From: Malus domestica
Taxonomy: Eukaryota; Streptophyta; Magnoliopsida; Rosales; Rosaceae
Assembly (NCBI RefSeq): GCF_042453785.1
Contig: NC_091677.1
Span: 33,401,001 to 33,465,000, forward strand
Direction: 5' to 3'
DNA length: 64,000 bases
Shown: piece by piece, positions 33,985 to 46,709 of the stretch
How positions within the stretch are numbered: the stretch's first letter is position 1
Layout: each line of letters opens with the position of its first letter
Program-made: the position numbers and the translations under genes
Notes under the pieces: generated by a model
Database searches by the model: none
What the model saw: the letters and a program-made list of their open reading frames with translations, nothing else
What the model was told of the DNA's origin: nothing

Positions 33985-36728
33985 ATCTACCTCCCTTAAA
34001 AGAATTTCGTCCCCGAAATTTAAAATAACATACTACACTGAAAAACTCGAAAATACGAAAAAGGATACACATATATATACGTAACGAAGAAATCAAGTCA
34101 GAGCGGTTGCACAAAAGGAAAAATGTCATCCTGTCGCGATCGGGTTGCAATGATTCCATATTCCGTGCCTCCAGGCTCATACTTTCTTTCCCCATCAGTG
34201 TAAAAATAGAAAACATACTTTAATAAAATATAAAGTCAAAAACACAGAATAATTTAAGGCAAGATAACGTCAAAATAGATATGTACTAACATATATATCA
34301 AAAACTCGAATCAACTTAAAACTGAAAAGAAAATATTTTCTCCAAAACATATGTAACGTCAAAACAATTAACTAGAGTAAATGAAGTTAAAATACTTACA
34401 CTGAAAACCAAAACTGAAAAATGAGAGTGGGTCTCGCCTAAGCATACGAAATGTCACGCACTTCGAGAACATGAGTCTTTGATTAGAGTCCCAAAAATAA
34501 CAATTCTGAATCTGCATTAGCTGCTGTAGACAAATCTTCTTGCCCACTTGCTTAACGAACCCAACAAATAAGCTATCGATATACCGGTCGGCCGCCCGTG
34601 ATATTGATCACACATTTGTTGTCTCGATAAGCAAGGAGTAATTTCTTGAGGATGAATAATTTCACACGTCGTAAATTCGATCCTCCGAATACAAGCGCAC
34701 ACAACTCCTCTAACAACCAATGTGGCCCGTGGAAAACTCTCGTACCATGTCGCAAAAGTGTCGTACCCCAAACCAAACGAAACAAAAACGGTCGTCGTCA
34801 GAACTCTAACTAGCACCAAGGATTCTATTCTTCTCAGTTCCTCTAAATGTGACCAGCAGCTTCAAAATTTTGTCAACGAGGAACTCACTTGGTAACCGTA
34901 CCTTGAGATACCGATGTGATGCCTATGAATTGTAGTAAGATGGTGATCAAACAATTCAGTCTGAAGATACTGATGCAATCTGTTGATCACCCGCACTACA
35001 ATCTTCACCAAACTTTTACCAAAAGACGGCTCAAATCTCATACCCACGTGGAACTCTTCCTGATAAGTCTGATAAACTTGTGAAAAGGTTCTGTTTCTAA
35101 TGTTCCTGTCAGAAACAATAAGAGTTGGGCGCACACTTTCGTCGAATCGATTAATCATGAATTCCTCACTAATTGAGCGAGAAATCATGTCGGAAAGGCT
35201 GAAAGAACACTCAAGAATTTGAGGGTCAAAACAAGTCCATTACAATCCAGAGTACAAGATATCGAGATTTGAACTAGAAACCATGCCGAGAATAAATGTT
35301 TTTTTTTATTTTTTTTTTACACCCTCTGTATAATCTTCCCGCATGATCCAGTTCACATTGAGAAACAAACAAGCGAAGGAAGGTAAAGATGCAGAAATAT
35401 AAGTCACTGTTTATGATTATTTTGTAAATCATCACAGTATGGTCAACTAGTTTCTTAGTCAAAAAGGAAATAGGTCCAAACTCAGGAATATTTAAGAACT
35501 GATAATAAGATTTGACAAGGCCAAAGACAATTTGAAATTCACAACACTTTATGAGAGTTGTTTAAAAGTTCAAAAATTTAAACATAGAACCTCTGAATCA
35601 ACAGAGTGACAAAGAAGAAAGGTACGAAGCAGCTTGTGTATGCATGCAGTGACACAATTGCCTACCTTAAAGTGATGCTCTTGAGCAAACCAAGGCTCAA
35701 TGAGTCCAGAGAAGTTTAGAGCAAAGCTCGATCTTCATACAATGATGAATATGGTAGAGTCTCAAACCATCACACTGAAAATTACAAGGCTAAACATTTA
35801 GTGGACAAGAGTACTGATCAGTTGGGCTACAAGCAAGAAGCTAAGTCCAACTCTATCGAAAAGTACACGAACAAGGAGCTAGGGTTTTCCGCCAAGTACC
35901 AGACTCGGTGAACTTCAAGGAATCTGTTTATCCAAACAAGACTGAATCTTCATTTTCCAAGTCCAATTACAACCACAACAAGAATCGCAACTCCTTTTTG
36001 GAAATTGATTGAGCATAATCTGCTACCAAGGAGTTCCCAAGAAAAGAAATAAATGTAAACGAAGTCAACACTCGAAGAATTTGATATAAAGCAGACGGTC
36101 AACAGTTAAGGAACTTGACTTCATCGTTAGAGTAAGCAAGAAAGATATCGATAGAACAACCGCCGAGGACTTGTACCAAAGATCCACACGAATTTCCTCA
36201 GTGGAAACGAGTTCAAGAATTTTGATTCAAATTCCAACTAACACTTTCTAGATTTCGTCACAACCAACGTTTACTTGTTTTCTCCAACATGCATGTCAAA
36301 TGTCTTAAGTAGTTTCCACATAGATGTGACCTTGCCTGCCATTCCTAGGTAACGCATGTCACAGAGTGACACCATCGATTCAGATTTCCAGTTGGTCTTG
36401 ACCAACTCGTACCACGAAGATTTTATGTTTCCCAACATTCTAATGTCGATTCCGCCCGAAATTCCTTGGAAAGCATATTGTAGAGTATCGATCTGATGTT
36501 GAAAGTCGTCCAGCAAACCAATTCGTCACCTAGGAGGCATAACCCCGACACGAGTTCTTGTATTTTAATCAGAAGGTGACAATTCAAACAGAGAAAGAAT
36601 TGCACAATTGCGCTGAAAGACAGCAAATTCGGAAGTCATGACATCCAAATAATGTCATAACCGACACAAAACGAGATTTGAATAGGATCCTAAGTATGCT
36701 CTGAACAAACCACGCTCTGATACCAATC

Positions 36729-36907
36729 TGACACGCCCCAACCCTGATATTCCTCGAATACCAGGATAGACATGTGTTGGCCGACACCCGAGGGTGACGA
36801 AAACCATTAATTGATACAAAAGCTAAGAATAAGAAGTAAATAAGGGTTATGAATTTAAAATACAATGAATTAACAATTTTAAATACAAATGGGGTTGGGG
36901 TGTTTCA
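36729..36907 (-). repeat. 5' LTR of the LARD-like element
   Basis: 179 bp, TG...CA on the minus strand; followed by the PBS at 36725-36714. Confidence 0.9.
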
Positions 36908-36960
36908 CTGTAAGCCTTATATGTATATTCTCATCTCTACTGAGCACGAGGCCTTTTGGA

Positions 36961-37065
36961 AACTCACTGGCTTTGGGTTCCGTAGGAACTCCGAAGTTAA
37001 GCGAGTTCGGACGAGATCAATCCTGGATGGGTGACCCACTGAGAAGTTCTCATGTGAGTTCCCAT
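36961..37065 (+). other. 5S rRNA-like segment in the Cassandra 5' LTR
   Basis: Contains the 5S-type blocks GGAACTCCGAAGTTAAGCG and GATGGGTGACCC, which include the internal RNA polymerase III promoter region of plant 5S rRNA. It is not a functional 5S gene because the ends differ. Confidence 0.75.
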
Positions 37066-37220
37066 AAACAAAACCGTGAGGGTGTGATAGGGGCCCAAAG
37101 CGACGAGGACGTCGGGCCCCTAAAAGGGGTGGAGTGTAAGATCCCACATCGCCCAGGGGTGAGGATCTTGTAAGCCTTATATGTATATTCTCATCTCTAC
37201 CTAGCATGAGGCCTTTTGGA

Positions 37221-37325
37221 AGCTCACTGGCTTCGGGTTCCTACAGAACTCTGAAGTTAAGCCAGTTCGGACGAGAGCAATCCCATGATGGGTGACCCGC
37301 TGGGAAGTTCTCGTGTGAGTTCCCA
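37221..37325 (+). other. 5S rRNA-like segment in the Cassandra 3' LTR
   Basis: Same blocks as the 5' copy (AACTCTGAAGTTAAGC and GATGGGTGACCCGCTGGGAA), slightly diverged. Located inside the complete 3' LTR. Confidence 0.8.
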
Positions 37326-37624
37326 TAAACAAAACCGTGAAGGCGTGGTTGGGGCCCAAAGCAGACAATATCGTGCTTCGGTGGAGTCGAGCCCGGATGT
37401 GGTGGGGGCTTGGGCCGAGATGTGACACTGGTACTATTCACTTTACTCTTTATTTTGTCCTTATCGTTAAAACTCAAAATTTTCAAATCATTTCATTAGT
37501 TTTCCTAAGAATGAATACTGATTTTTTTTTTTCAAAATTAAAATTAATAGCTTTTTTTTGCACTCAAATTTTTCTCTTCTACCATGTAAATCTCTTCATG
37601 GCCTATTGAAATTAAGATTTAAAA

Positions 37625-38210
37625 ATTAATCTTAAGAAGAGTGTTTTTTCCTTCCAATCAAGGTTTAGTTTGGTGGTCTTGGGTAATTTTACAATTAATG
37701 ACATCGAACGAGTTCCGTTACTTTTAGTTGAGTGATTTCCAAGGTATAATATATATTAGTATTAATAATGTAGAAAATGTAAGGTAATTTCCTTATATAA
37801 AGGGCTCTGTTTGAATTTTAAAAATAGCAGTCAAATAGTGAACTTTAAAAAATAATTAATCTTAGGAAGAGAGTGTTTTCTTCTTTTAATCAATTGGCTT
37901 GATTGTGTCGGGTGACTCCACATTTAACGTCATCGAGCGAGCTTTGTTGCTTTTGGTTGAGTGATTCTCAAGTCATAATATTGGTGTTAATAATCTAGAA
38001 AATGTAAGGTAATTTCCTTATATAAAGGGCTCCTTTTGATTTTTTTTTAAAGGCAGTCAAATAGTGAATTAAAAAATAATAATCTTAAGAAGAGAGCATT
38101 TTCTCCTTATAATCAATTGGCTTGGTTGTGTCAAGTGACTCCACAATTAACGACGTCAAGCGAGCTTCGTTGCTCTTAGTTGATTGATTCCTAAATTATC
38201 TATCTTTTGT
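37625..38210 (+). repeat. Three tandem copies of a ~230-bp sequence
   Basis: The anchor CTTAAGAAGAG (or CTTAGGAAGAG) recurs at 37631, 37861 and 38084. Each full copy has the same order: an AATCAA...GGCTT or GGTTT block, a CGAGCGAG-like block, GTAAGGTAATTTCCTTATAT and AAAGGGCTC. The third copy is truncated after about 125 bp. The sequence is non-coding. Confidence 0.8.
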
Positions 38211-39780
38211 TTCTTTGAGACTCTTGTTATGCATCACATTGGTTGGGAGAGAGAGTTCTCTTAATATATAACAGTATAGATTATTATTCTTATTAATTAT
38301 TGTTGTTGTTGCTGTGTTGATGTAAGGTGTTCATGCAACCACATATACAATAGCCAAATATAGACTTAGCAGGCCAACACATTTAATTAAACAAACCACT
38401 AACAAAAAAAAAAAAAAACAAAAAAAAACAAAACAAAACTTAAAACTACAAATTCTCACAAAGAGAGGATACCAAAAGCTTATAAAGAAAAAAGAAAACT
38501 CTCACAACGACCCTAGGGGGATGTTACATTTACAAGCCTATTTGTCACCTTCACTATTAATGTCACAATTGCTGCCACTATCGTTAAGCTGATCTACTTA
38601 GCGTAGCTGTTATGTATGTAGATTCAATCCATTCCTAGTTCACTAAATCTAAAAACGAATTCAAAATAGAAACTCATCGATATGACAAGATAGTTTAGAT
38701 TCGAAACAATAAGTAACATGAGCAAAATATGGTTGGAACTTGAAACAAATGAGTAGTAAGTACTAAGAGAGAAGCACATTGTTCATTAACTTAACAATCC
38801 AAATTCTCAAATCCGCACTAAGATGTATAAATATAATTATTGTTTGCTCTATGCTAAAATGACATATGTTATCAAGATTAATATCGTAATCAACCAAACC
38901 CTAATATTTATTTGCCTACTTTTAATCTCGCCTCCCTCCTTTTTGGCTTTTTCTCTTCCAACTTGTACTACAATTTTGGATTTTTATATATTCTCCACAT
39001 GCATGAATCATGCAAATTTGAGGCCGCCTTGGCCAATATGTATCTCCAAAAAGGAGTCAAAATAACTTTGATTTCCTAGCACTTTAATACTTCTGTTAGA
39101 CGTTGATTTTTCTTTTCAGTTTTACACCTAAATTTTGACTTTTATAACACTTTAATACTTTCATTAAACTTTTCATCAAGTTCTCTGACGTGATATAACT
39201 TTGGCTCACTAAATCTAAGTCATTATGTCTAGTTAATTCTTAACAAATATGGTAGGTTAAAGTTAGGTCATGTCGTCACTTAATGCAGAACTTACAAAAA
39301 GCCCAATAAAGATATTAAATTGTCAAAAAATCAAAGCTTAAGTACGAAACTGAGACGAAATTTTTTCAAAAGTAGCAAAGTACGAAGACCACGTTACTCC
39401 ACGGTAGTGAAGCAAGAATTACATGAAAAAATAAAAATATGATACATGAGTAAATCAGACACGTGCGGGGGTGCAGAGAGTCGGCCGTTACTTATAATTT
39501 AAAAAGAAAATCTTGCAAAAATATCTGTGAATAATTTAACTACAAAAATTAATTAATAACAAACTTTACAATCCTTTCGGCTGATAAGCATTTGCGTCCA
39601 AGTTGGACGCTGCTGGATCCGAGCTTGAAGATTCATAAAATATTCCCCCAATTGGCCATTGGCCATCGCAATTGGCGATTTGGGTTTCTTTCGTCGCCTT
39701 CATCCCCCCTTGACCGAAAAGGGAATTCAGAATTCATGCCATATTAACATCTGGTTGAAAATTTTACTTGCCATCGTTGC
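38211..39780. other. Intergenic region upstream of PAO
   Basis: AT-rich sequence with an A-rich stretch near 38405-38440. No gene, RNA or transposon end was recognised. The distal PAO promoter may lie in its right part. Confidence 0.4.
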
Positions 39781-39799
39781 AGAGAAGTGAGAGAGACGA

Positions 39800-39838
39800 T
39801 TCTTCTTCTTCTTCTTCTTCTTCTTCTTCTTCTTCTTT
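39800..39838 (+). repeat. (TTC)n microsatellite in the PAO 5' region
   Basis: Thirteen consecutive TTC units, followed by a GA-rich stretch at 39857-39897. Located about 320 bp upstream of the PAO start codon, probably in the promoter or 5' UTR. Confidence 0.9.
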
Positions 39839-40155
39839 CCGTTTCGAATTGTGATATAGAGAGAGGAGAGAGAGAAGAGAGAGAGAGAGAGAGAGCATAT
39901 GTGACATGATAAATGACATGAGCTGGTTTGAGAAGCTGCGTTGTAGTTGTTCTTCTTCAAATCTCAGCCGCATAATTGCAGGCCTTCTAATATTCATTCT
40001 TTGTCATTCTTTCCAATTAGTCTCCAAGATTCCTATACACCCTGAAAATTGAAACCCACAATTCCAAATTCCAAATTTTGTTCGAATTAATCATTCAATT
40101 GAAAAATTCAATTCAATTCAATTCTTTTCGTTTCCCAATTTTCTTTTCAATTCCA

Positions 40156-40443
40156 ATGGACCCGAAGGATCCATTCTCTGCTGTATTATTTGATGGTATG
40201 CTTTCTGTCTTTGTATAATTTGCATTTGCATTTGAAATCTTGGGCTGTTATTTTTGAAAAAGTTTGTTGCTTTTGGTCTGAAAATTGTGATATTTGTGTT
40301 GAGTAGGCTCTGTTTCGTCTCACATTGAGAGGCAACAGAATGCATGCCCTTCTGTTATTGTTATTGGTGGTGGGATATCAGGGATTGCTGCTGCACGTAT
40401 TCTCCATGATGCATCTTTTAAGGTCACTGATCTGCAACTTTTA

Positions 40444-40508
<65 letters not shown>

Positions 40509-43500
40509 GTGAATATGTTTAGACCCCTCAGGAATGATTGAAAAATTGTTGTATCTTGCTTGATTTCAGCAATGTCTTAACTTTATGTCATCATTTTGTC
40601 AGGTGCTTTTGCTCGAATCACGGGACAGACTTGGTGGCCGGATTCATACGGACTACTCATTTGGTTGTCCAGTCGATATGGGAGCATCATGGTAACTTCA
40701 TTGCTTTTAGTTCTGAGTATTTGAGGACCTCCCTTTTTTTGTTGTTTTTTTTTTTTATAGTTTTACATTCTTGTTACCAAATTGGTTGGTTAATATAGCT
40801 GTACATGTTAATGAACAAATTTCCTGCTGTTTGATTAGTTTAATTTGGTTCCCGTGGCATTAGTTTATGTTTCATTGTTTAATTTGTATGCTCTATGCTG
40901 TATTTGAATCCTTTCTGCTGTTTGATTGAGAATATCTCCTGTTCCATTGCATAGAATCCTATGAACATGAAAAGGGTAAGAAATAAACAATTTACACTTA
41001 ATGTGGCTTTTCCTAGTTTATGAGCGTTACTCTTGGAAATTAGTTCTACATATTCCTTTAAGCATAGAAGCTCGTTTAGTGTGGACTAAACAAAGATAGA
41101 ACTTTTCTTTCTCTAGCCACTAACAAGGTTCTAAAAGACGCTAGGCACTAGGCGGGTGCCTAGGCGGACTAGGGCGGATTTAAGTAAATCTATTATATTC
41201 TTCCCTTGTCTATTGTATTCATCAGCATGAACTCTGCTTCTTTTATTATAAATTGGGTCTTGGAGTGTGTATGCTTCTCTCAGTGTTGAAAGGAATCCTT
41301 TTTACTAAAAGTTAAAATTAGAGGTTTTAAAAGGCCGCTGTCGCTTCCAGTTGTGCATTGCATTTGAAGAACTGAAGAAGATTAACTTAGGTTGAAACTA
41401 AAAGTCTAATAGACTAATACTGTCTTCAATTTTATTTCAGGCTACATGGTGTTTGCAACGAGAATCCTTTGGCTCCACTGATACGCCGCCTAGGACTTAC
41501 TCTATACCGTACGAGTGGCGATGACTCTGTGTTGTATGACCACGATTTGGAAAGGTAATCATATCATTGATTAAGTTACTATTTTTCTGACTGTACTTTA
41601 GATTTATGCTCGTAAATGTGTTGCACACAAGTTTTAAGAGCTAGAAGTGTCTTCCTTTTACCTACTTGATAAAGATTTATTTAATCTTAGGATTTAAACC
41701 ATTGGGAAAGTTCCATTTGATGTCATTAGAACTGATATTAGTACTTTCAGTGTTTCACATAACTCCGTTAAATTCCTATTTTGTTTTTTGCAATTTTCAT
41801 CTTTGAAGTAGCGGAAAAAAATTGAATTCAGGCCTTATCTTTTGCATTCTTTAAAATTTTATTTTCCACAGAATCACACCATGATATTTTCCTTTGTAAT
41901 AATTTTAATATTCAGTCTGAACTATTGTTTTACCTTCCAGCTTTGCTCTTTTTGATACGGATGGCCACCAAGTTCCTCAAAAGATGGTAGTTGAAGTTGG
42001 TGATACTTTCAAGAAAATTCTCAGAGAGGTAGAATCTTTAAACTGCAATCCGGGTGCTTTGATTTTCTGGTTAATTATGAATCTAGCTCTGATGCAATCT
42101 GCAAACAAAATTTTATCGGTTTATTTCTCTAGACTGAGAAAGTAAGGAATGAGCATACCGATGACATGTCCGTTTCTCAAGCAATTTCTGTTGTGATGGA
42201 TAGGCATCCTGAATTAAGGTATTAGAAACAAAGTAAATTAGGACACATTTTATTGTATTATGCTTCATTGTTTGATCTGTTAGTCTTACTGATTTAACTC
42301 CCACCATATGTAGACAAAACGGACTTGCTCACGAAGTGTTACAATGGTACATATGTCGAATGGAAGCCTGGTTTGCCGCAGATGCAGATGTAATATCACT
42401 AAAAAACTGGGATCAGGTTAGTTCAATATCTAAACTTTAATAATTGCTCTTTGTGGGCTGGTCTTCTTACAATTGATGTCTCTTTGGTAAGTACCTTGGG
42501 AGAGATCTCTTTAATGGGGAATGAATTGTTTGGGCCGGGTAATCATGATGCATTTAAGTCTAGGTACCTTTGAGTTATCTATTCATGACGGCTTACAAGT
42601 TGAGGGTACTTGTTATACAGGAGCATGTTCTATCCGGTGGTCATGGACTTATGGTGCAAGGGTATGACCCAATAATAAAGGCTCTTGCAAAAGATATTGA
42701 TGTACGCTTGAATCACAGGTATGTGTGCATGTACCATAATTGACAAATGCGTTTACTTACGTTGGCATGGGTGTATTGTGAGTTCTGCAAACAAAAAAAT
42801 TGGCATAATACCCTTGTGGTAGCAACATATATACATTTTGTTGAGGTCACAGACATTAAATAGGATTCTGAACTTTCAATCTTTGCTGTGATGTTCTTAG
42901 TTATGTTTTTCTTAATGCCCCTCCTTCCTAGACCTTTCTGCCACCATTGGTTCTCAAATTATAAAATTAGCTTGTTCATTCCTTGACAAGCTTTGTTGCA
43001 TGGATTAGCTTTATCATTTTGGTGTATAGCTTCCAAGGTTTACATTAGATTTTGAATATATATAGTTTCGTTAGGGCCTACAATTCCAAAGACTCAGGCT
43101 TCTTTGAGTTTGGGTTGTACTTCAACTTTGCTCGAATTTACTGGGTGATGACTAGAATATGGTGGCTGGTTTGCTGGTTTTGCCTAATTCCACTCCATCT
43201 TCAGTCCTAACAGATACAGATAGGATATAATTTTGAAATATGCAATCTATATTATTACAGTATTGGCTCTCCAAAGAGATATTTGACACTAGAGTCTTCT
43301 ATGCAAGACAATTTCTTCGAATTTTTTTATTCTACCAATACACCTTACGATCAATACAACTCTTATCTCTAAGAAGAGAGCTGGTATAAGTCTCTTTTAA
43401 AACAGTCGAAACAAAAGCCTATGGCATATCAGTATGACTGCCCCGGCCTCAAGGCTCAGATGGTGTCATATGTTGGTTATGGCAGTTTTAAGTCTGGATG

Positions 43501-44728
43501 GATGAATAATACGAAAGTTTGTATTTTCTTCTCTCTTCACTTCAAGAGAATACGTTGATAGTTTGATTATTGCAATGGTTTATTTAACGACAAATTTAGG
43601 TTTCTTCTACTCTATTACCAATCCTTTTGTGAACGTATCCTTTTTGAGATTTAGGGTGCAACTTCTTATAATAACTTATGCTTCTTTAGTTCTCAAATGT
43701 AAGATAAGTAAATTAAGAAGTGCACACATTCTTAGGGAAGACTACGTTTTTAATTTTTGCGATTCTTGATAATCAGGGTGACAAAGTTATTAAATGGGTC
43801 TAACAAGGTGATGGTCACAATTGAGGACGGAAGAAACTTCATTGCAGATGCTGCTATAATAACAGTACCCCATGGGATTCTTAAAGCCAAGTTGATTGAG
43901 TTCGTACCCCAGTTGCCTGAGTGGAAGGTTGCTGCAATTTCTGATCTCGGTGTGGGCAATGAAAACAAAGTTGCCCTACGGTTTGAGAAAATTTTCTGGC
44001 CAAATGTAGAGCTCTTGGGCATTGTTGCACCAAATTCTTATGCATGTGGTTATTTTCTCAATCTTCACAAGGCCACAGGCCATCCGGTCCTCGTCTACAT
44101 GGCTGCTGGAAGATTTGCATATGACCTTGAAAAACTAACTGACGATGCTGCTGTTAATTTTGTGATGTTGCAGCTTAAGAAGATGTTACCTGATGCCACC
44201 GAGCCAGTAAGTTCTTCATTTCCAGATATTTCTCAGTTATTGGTCAATCTTTTTATTTTCTCAAGTTTGTACCATATGTAATTGAAAATAGTGACTCAGT
44301 CCCAAAACAATCAGCCAGCGGGATAAAATTTCTTCTCAATGCCGGTGTTCAGGAGTCGAATCATATTAAAAAATTTGTGGACATACCTTTTACTGGTCTC
44401 TATTTAACAGGTTCAATATCTGTTATCACGATGGGGAACGGACCTGAATTCTCTTGGATGTTACGCGTTGGATTTGGTTGGAAAGCCAGGAGATATATAT
44501 GAGAGGCTTCGGGCACCTTTGGGTAATCTCTTTTTCGGTGGGGAAGCTGTTAGCATGGACCACCAAGGATCTGTACACGGAGCTTACTCCGCAGGAGTTA
44601 TGGCTGCTGAGAACTGTCAGCAGCATCTGTTGAAGAAACTCGGTAATTTGGAGAGCCCTCAGCATGCTTACCTTATGGAGGAAGTGCTTGAAGCAGCAAC
44701 AGTTCCCCTCCAAATCTCAAGGATGTGA
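40156..44728 (+). CDS. PAO: Polyamine oxidase, peroxisomal PAO2/3/4 type
   Basis: FAD-dependent oxidase that back-converts spermine and spermidine in peroxisomes, yielding H2O2 and an aminoaldehyde. Exons: 40156-40195, 40307-40422, 40603-40691, 41441-41554, 41941-42028, 42133-42218, 42314-42416, 42621-42718, 43777-44206, 44411-44728, giving 493 aa (family about 490). The dinucleotide-binding motif GGGISG is at residues 34-39, followed by [12 protein letters not shown]. The substrate-side block VDMGASWLHG and the C-terminal FAD contact [20 protein letters not shown] are conserved. The protein ends in SRM, a type 1 peroxisomal targeting signal as in Arabidopsis PAO3/PAO4. The ATG at 40156 starts the only frame that splices into exon 2. 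Ten coding exons in the same frame without lesions. A long CT repeat lies close to the start of intron 2. Paralogue within PAO2-4 not resolved. Confidence 0.93.
40446..40507 (+). repeat. (CT)n microsatellite in PAO intron 2
   Basis: About 31 uninterrupted CT units beginning 24 bp after the exon 2 donor at 40423. Confidence 0.95.
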
Positions 44729-45684
44729 ACCATTTTCTGATACTTCAGACATGAAAGATGGGATTTACAATTTCAAAGTTGTTGATCTAATTTAATCTTT
44801 TGGATTTATCAAGGAAAACCCGAAGACCCGACCTCTGCCTCTACCTTTTCTCCTCTCTCTTGAACTTTTGTTTCATCACCTCACGCCTCAGTGCTGCTTC
44901 CCTCTTAACAAATGCATGCATGTCGAGTTCGACCTCCCATGGAAGTGCGAGAACGAACGGTACATTAGTATAAAGTCATAAACGAATGGTACATTAGTAT
45001 AAAGTTGTTGATATAACTTGAACGATACAGTTGTTGATATGACGTCAATATTCGATATCAATATCGTTATTCACATCGTTCGCATTATTGCGGGTACTCT
45101 AGTTGGGCGTTATGACCGTTTGTAATATAATACCAACTTTAACCATGACACACTAGTTTGAAGCCCTGGTTTACGGCTGTTGAGCGATTAGCATACCAAA
45201 TTCTTTGGTAGGCCTATATATCGTAGTTTTTGCAGTTGAACTATGTATAAAGAAAGAAGTAGATTAAATTTAAAAGGGCTTGGAGATTTTAGCCTGTGAA
45301 CTAAAGAGAGGCGCGATGACGTCATTTAAAAGCTGCATAGGCTTTCCTTATGTGTAAGCTACAACAATAACTACAATTTTATGTTACATGTCAAAGTCTC
45401 AAGAGATCTCTGATCCGTTATGCACATTAACTACTAATAACATCAAGTCTTTCATTGATTTCTAACTTCTTACTAGTTTGACGGATGTTTTTGCTCATTT
45501 TGGTGTGATGAATAGTAATTTTACGTGGTGGGATTTTATACCAGATTTTGCTAAGGAGTCTTTATAGAAGAGATTGTGTTGAGCTTCCATTCTTCCGTTC
45601 GAGCTCATGAGGAGTAGATTGATGATAAGGAGGTGAATATTGGCAGTGAAATATGAGCAGCGAAATTATGCCAAAAAAAAAAAA
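44729..45684. other. Downstream of PAO; no gene seen
   Basis: Presumed PAO 3' UTR followed by AT-rich intergenic sequence. A short direct repeat around ACGGTACATTAGTATAAAGT occurs near 44957-45005. No coding frame was seen. Confidence 0.45.
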
Positions 45685-45831
45685 GGGGTGTGCTATCCAC
45701 ACATCCCTTTTTACTTCATACACACCCTCTTAATTTGCGGCCGTTGGATCAACTGAATTAAAGAAGATCAAAGGGTAAAAATTAACAAAAGGTGTGTGAG
45801 AAGTAAAAAAAGGTTGTGAATAGCACACCCC
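45685..45831. mobile_element. hAT-like MITE, copy 1 (147 bp)
   Basis: Terminal inverted repeats GGGGTGTGCTATCCACAC / complement ending in CACACCCC, with A-runs on both sides that can hide an 8-bp duplication. Same family as 46710-46857; the internal CGGCCGTTGGATC-type block is in the opposite orientation. Confidence 0.8.
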
Positions 45832-46709
45832 AAAAAAAAATGTAAGTGATTGAAGCTGAAGAATTCTTGATCCAGAAAATATGGCTTTGGTTTACTTTTG
45901 TTTTTTCTTCATATTATTAATAAAATCTAGCAGAGGGGGACAAGCAGTGGATTTTCTGGGTGCAACGGTCCTTTCATCTTTGGAGGAGGGTTGGTGCCTC
46001 ACACACATTTGTTGGCAAAAAGCTAACCTCGCCTAATCCTTCTCTATACAAATAATAATAAATAAATAAATATTAAAAAAAAATTCACTTTCCTATCTTG
46101 AATGACATGTACAATGAAGGGCATATTGGCAAGCGAATGCAAATCTGAACTGATTTGTAGAGAATTACTCTCAGACCAACAATTAGAAAACCACGATTCA
46201 ACCACCAAAGTTGCATAAAAAATCCTACATTCAGTTTATGCAACTCACTGAAGGTTGAACTGAATATAAAAACACCATGGTTATGAGAAGTAGCCCGACT
46301 CTTTATAAACTCAATCAAAATTCATTCTCTCATCAATCTGGAATTCATTCTCAACAATGCTATTATAGTTGGCGTCTAGTTGGGCATCAAACGACCACTA
46401 TGTGCAAACCAAGACGATCTACTTAATTAATATGAACGAGAAAAACAAATGATAAACAAAGTGCCTATTGTGAGGTATTAATTATAAAAAATGTATATAA
46501 AAAAAATTAAAAAATAAAAAACTGCACAAAAAGAATTAATTATTTAAAAACACTGTTTATGTGACGAAAATACCCCTGCATTATTTTGGGCTACTTTTGA
46601 ACTTTTTTGTTTGAGGGGCATTTTTGTCCAAAACTTTTTGGTGAAGCCGTGACCCCAAATGGAGCCTGCTAGCTTTATATATACAGATACGTGCCATCCG
46701 ATACTAATA

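Larger units (their letters stand above)
33805..36907 (-). mobile_element. Non-autonomous LTR retrotransposon (LARD-like, 3103 bp)
   Basis: Near-identical LTRs of about 180 bp (33805-33984 and 36729-36907) read TGAAACACC...GTGTCA on the minus strand. The minus strand has a PBS (TGGTATCAGAGC, 36725-36714) next to the right LTR and a polypurine tract (AAGGGAGGTAGAT, near 33997-33985) next to the left LTR. The target-site duplication CTGTA is perfect (33800-33804 and 36908-36912). The interior has only short unrelated frames and no recognisable gag or pol, so it needs enzymes in trans. Confidence 0.9.
33767..37427 (+). mobile_element. Cassandra TRIM retrotransposon, split by a second element
   Basis: The 3' LTR is complete at 37135-37427 (293 bp, TGTAAGATCC...TGTGACA) and is preceded by a polypurine tract (AAAAGGGGTGGAG, 37122-37134). 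The 5' LTR is in two pieces (33767-33804 and 36908 to about 37115) around another retroelement. Both LTRs carry a 5S rRNA-like segment, which defines Cassandra elements. The internal region is strongly shortened and the 5' PBS is missing. Five-base flanks CTAGT (33762-33766) and CTGGT (37428-37432) fit a target-site duplication with one change. Confidence 0.88.
33692..37508 (+). mobile_element. Short unnamed repeat, split by Cassandra insertion
   Basis: The two halves (33692-33761 and 37433-37508) together resemble the continuous ~150-bp repeats at 49419-49566 and 60062-60222 (motifs AACGAAAA, GGTACTGTTCATTTT, ATTCACTTTACC, TATCGTTAAAACTCAAAATTTTC). The Cassandra element lies between them, flanked by CTAGT / CTGGT. 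Confidence 0.75.

Noticed and set aside
34517-35188. Minus-strand frames of 100 and 108 codons inside the LARD-like element
   Set aside because: No similarity to gag, protease, reverse transcriptase or integrase motifs was recognised and the frames overlap others.
36961-37325. Two apparent 5S rRNA genes
   Set aside because: Only the central 5S blocks match and both copies sit inside Cassandra LTRs, so they are retrotransposon components.
36849-37486. Several overlapping frames of 60-96 codons around the Cassandra LTRs
   Set aside because: They lie in LTR and 5S-like sequence; nearly identical frames in both LTRs reflect the repeat, not a gene.
39727-39997. Minus-strand frames with poly-Lys or poly-Glu
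   Set aside because: They translate the TTC and GA microsatellites in the PAO 5' region; no coding character outside the repeat.
43563-43769. Plus-strand 68-codon frame in PAO intron 8
   Set aside because: It lies in an intron between perfectly matched splice sites and has no recognisable features.
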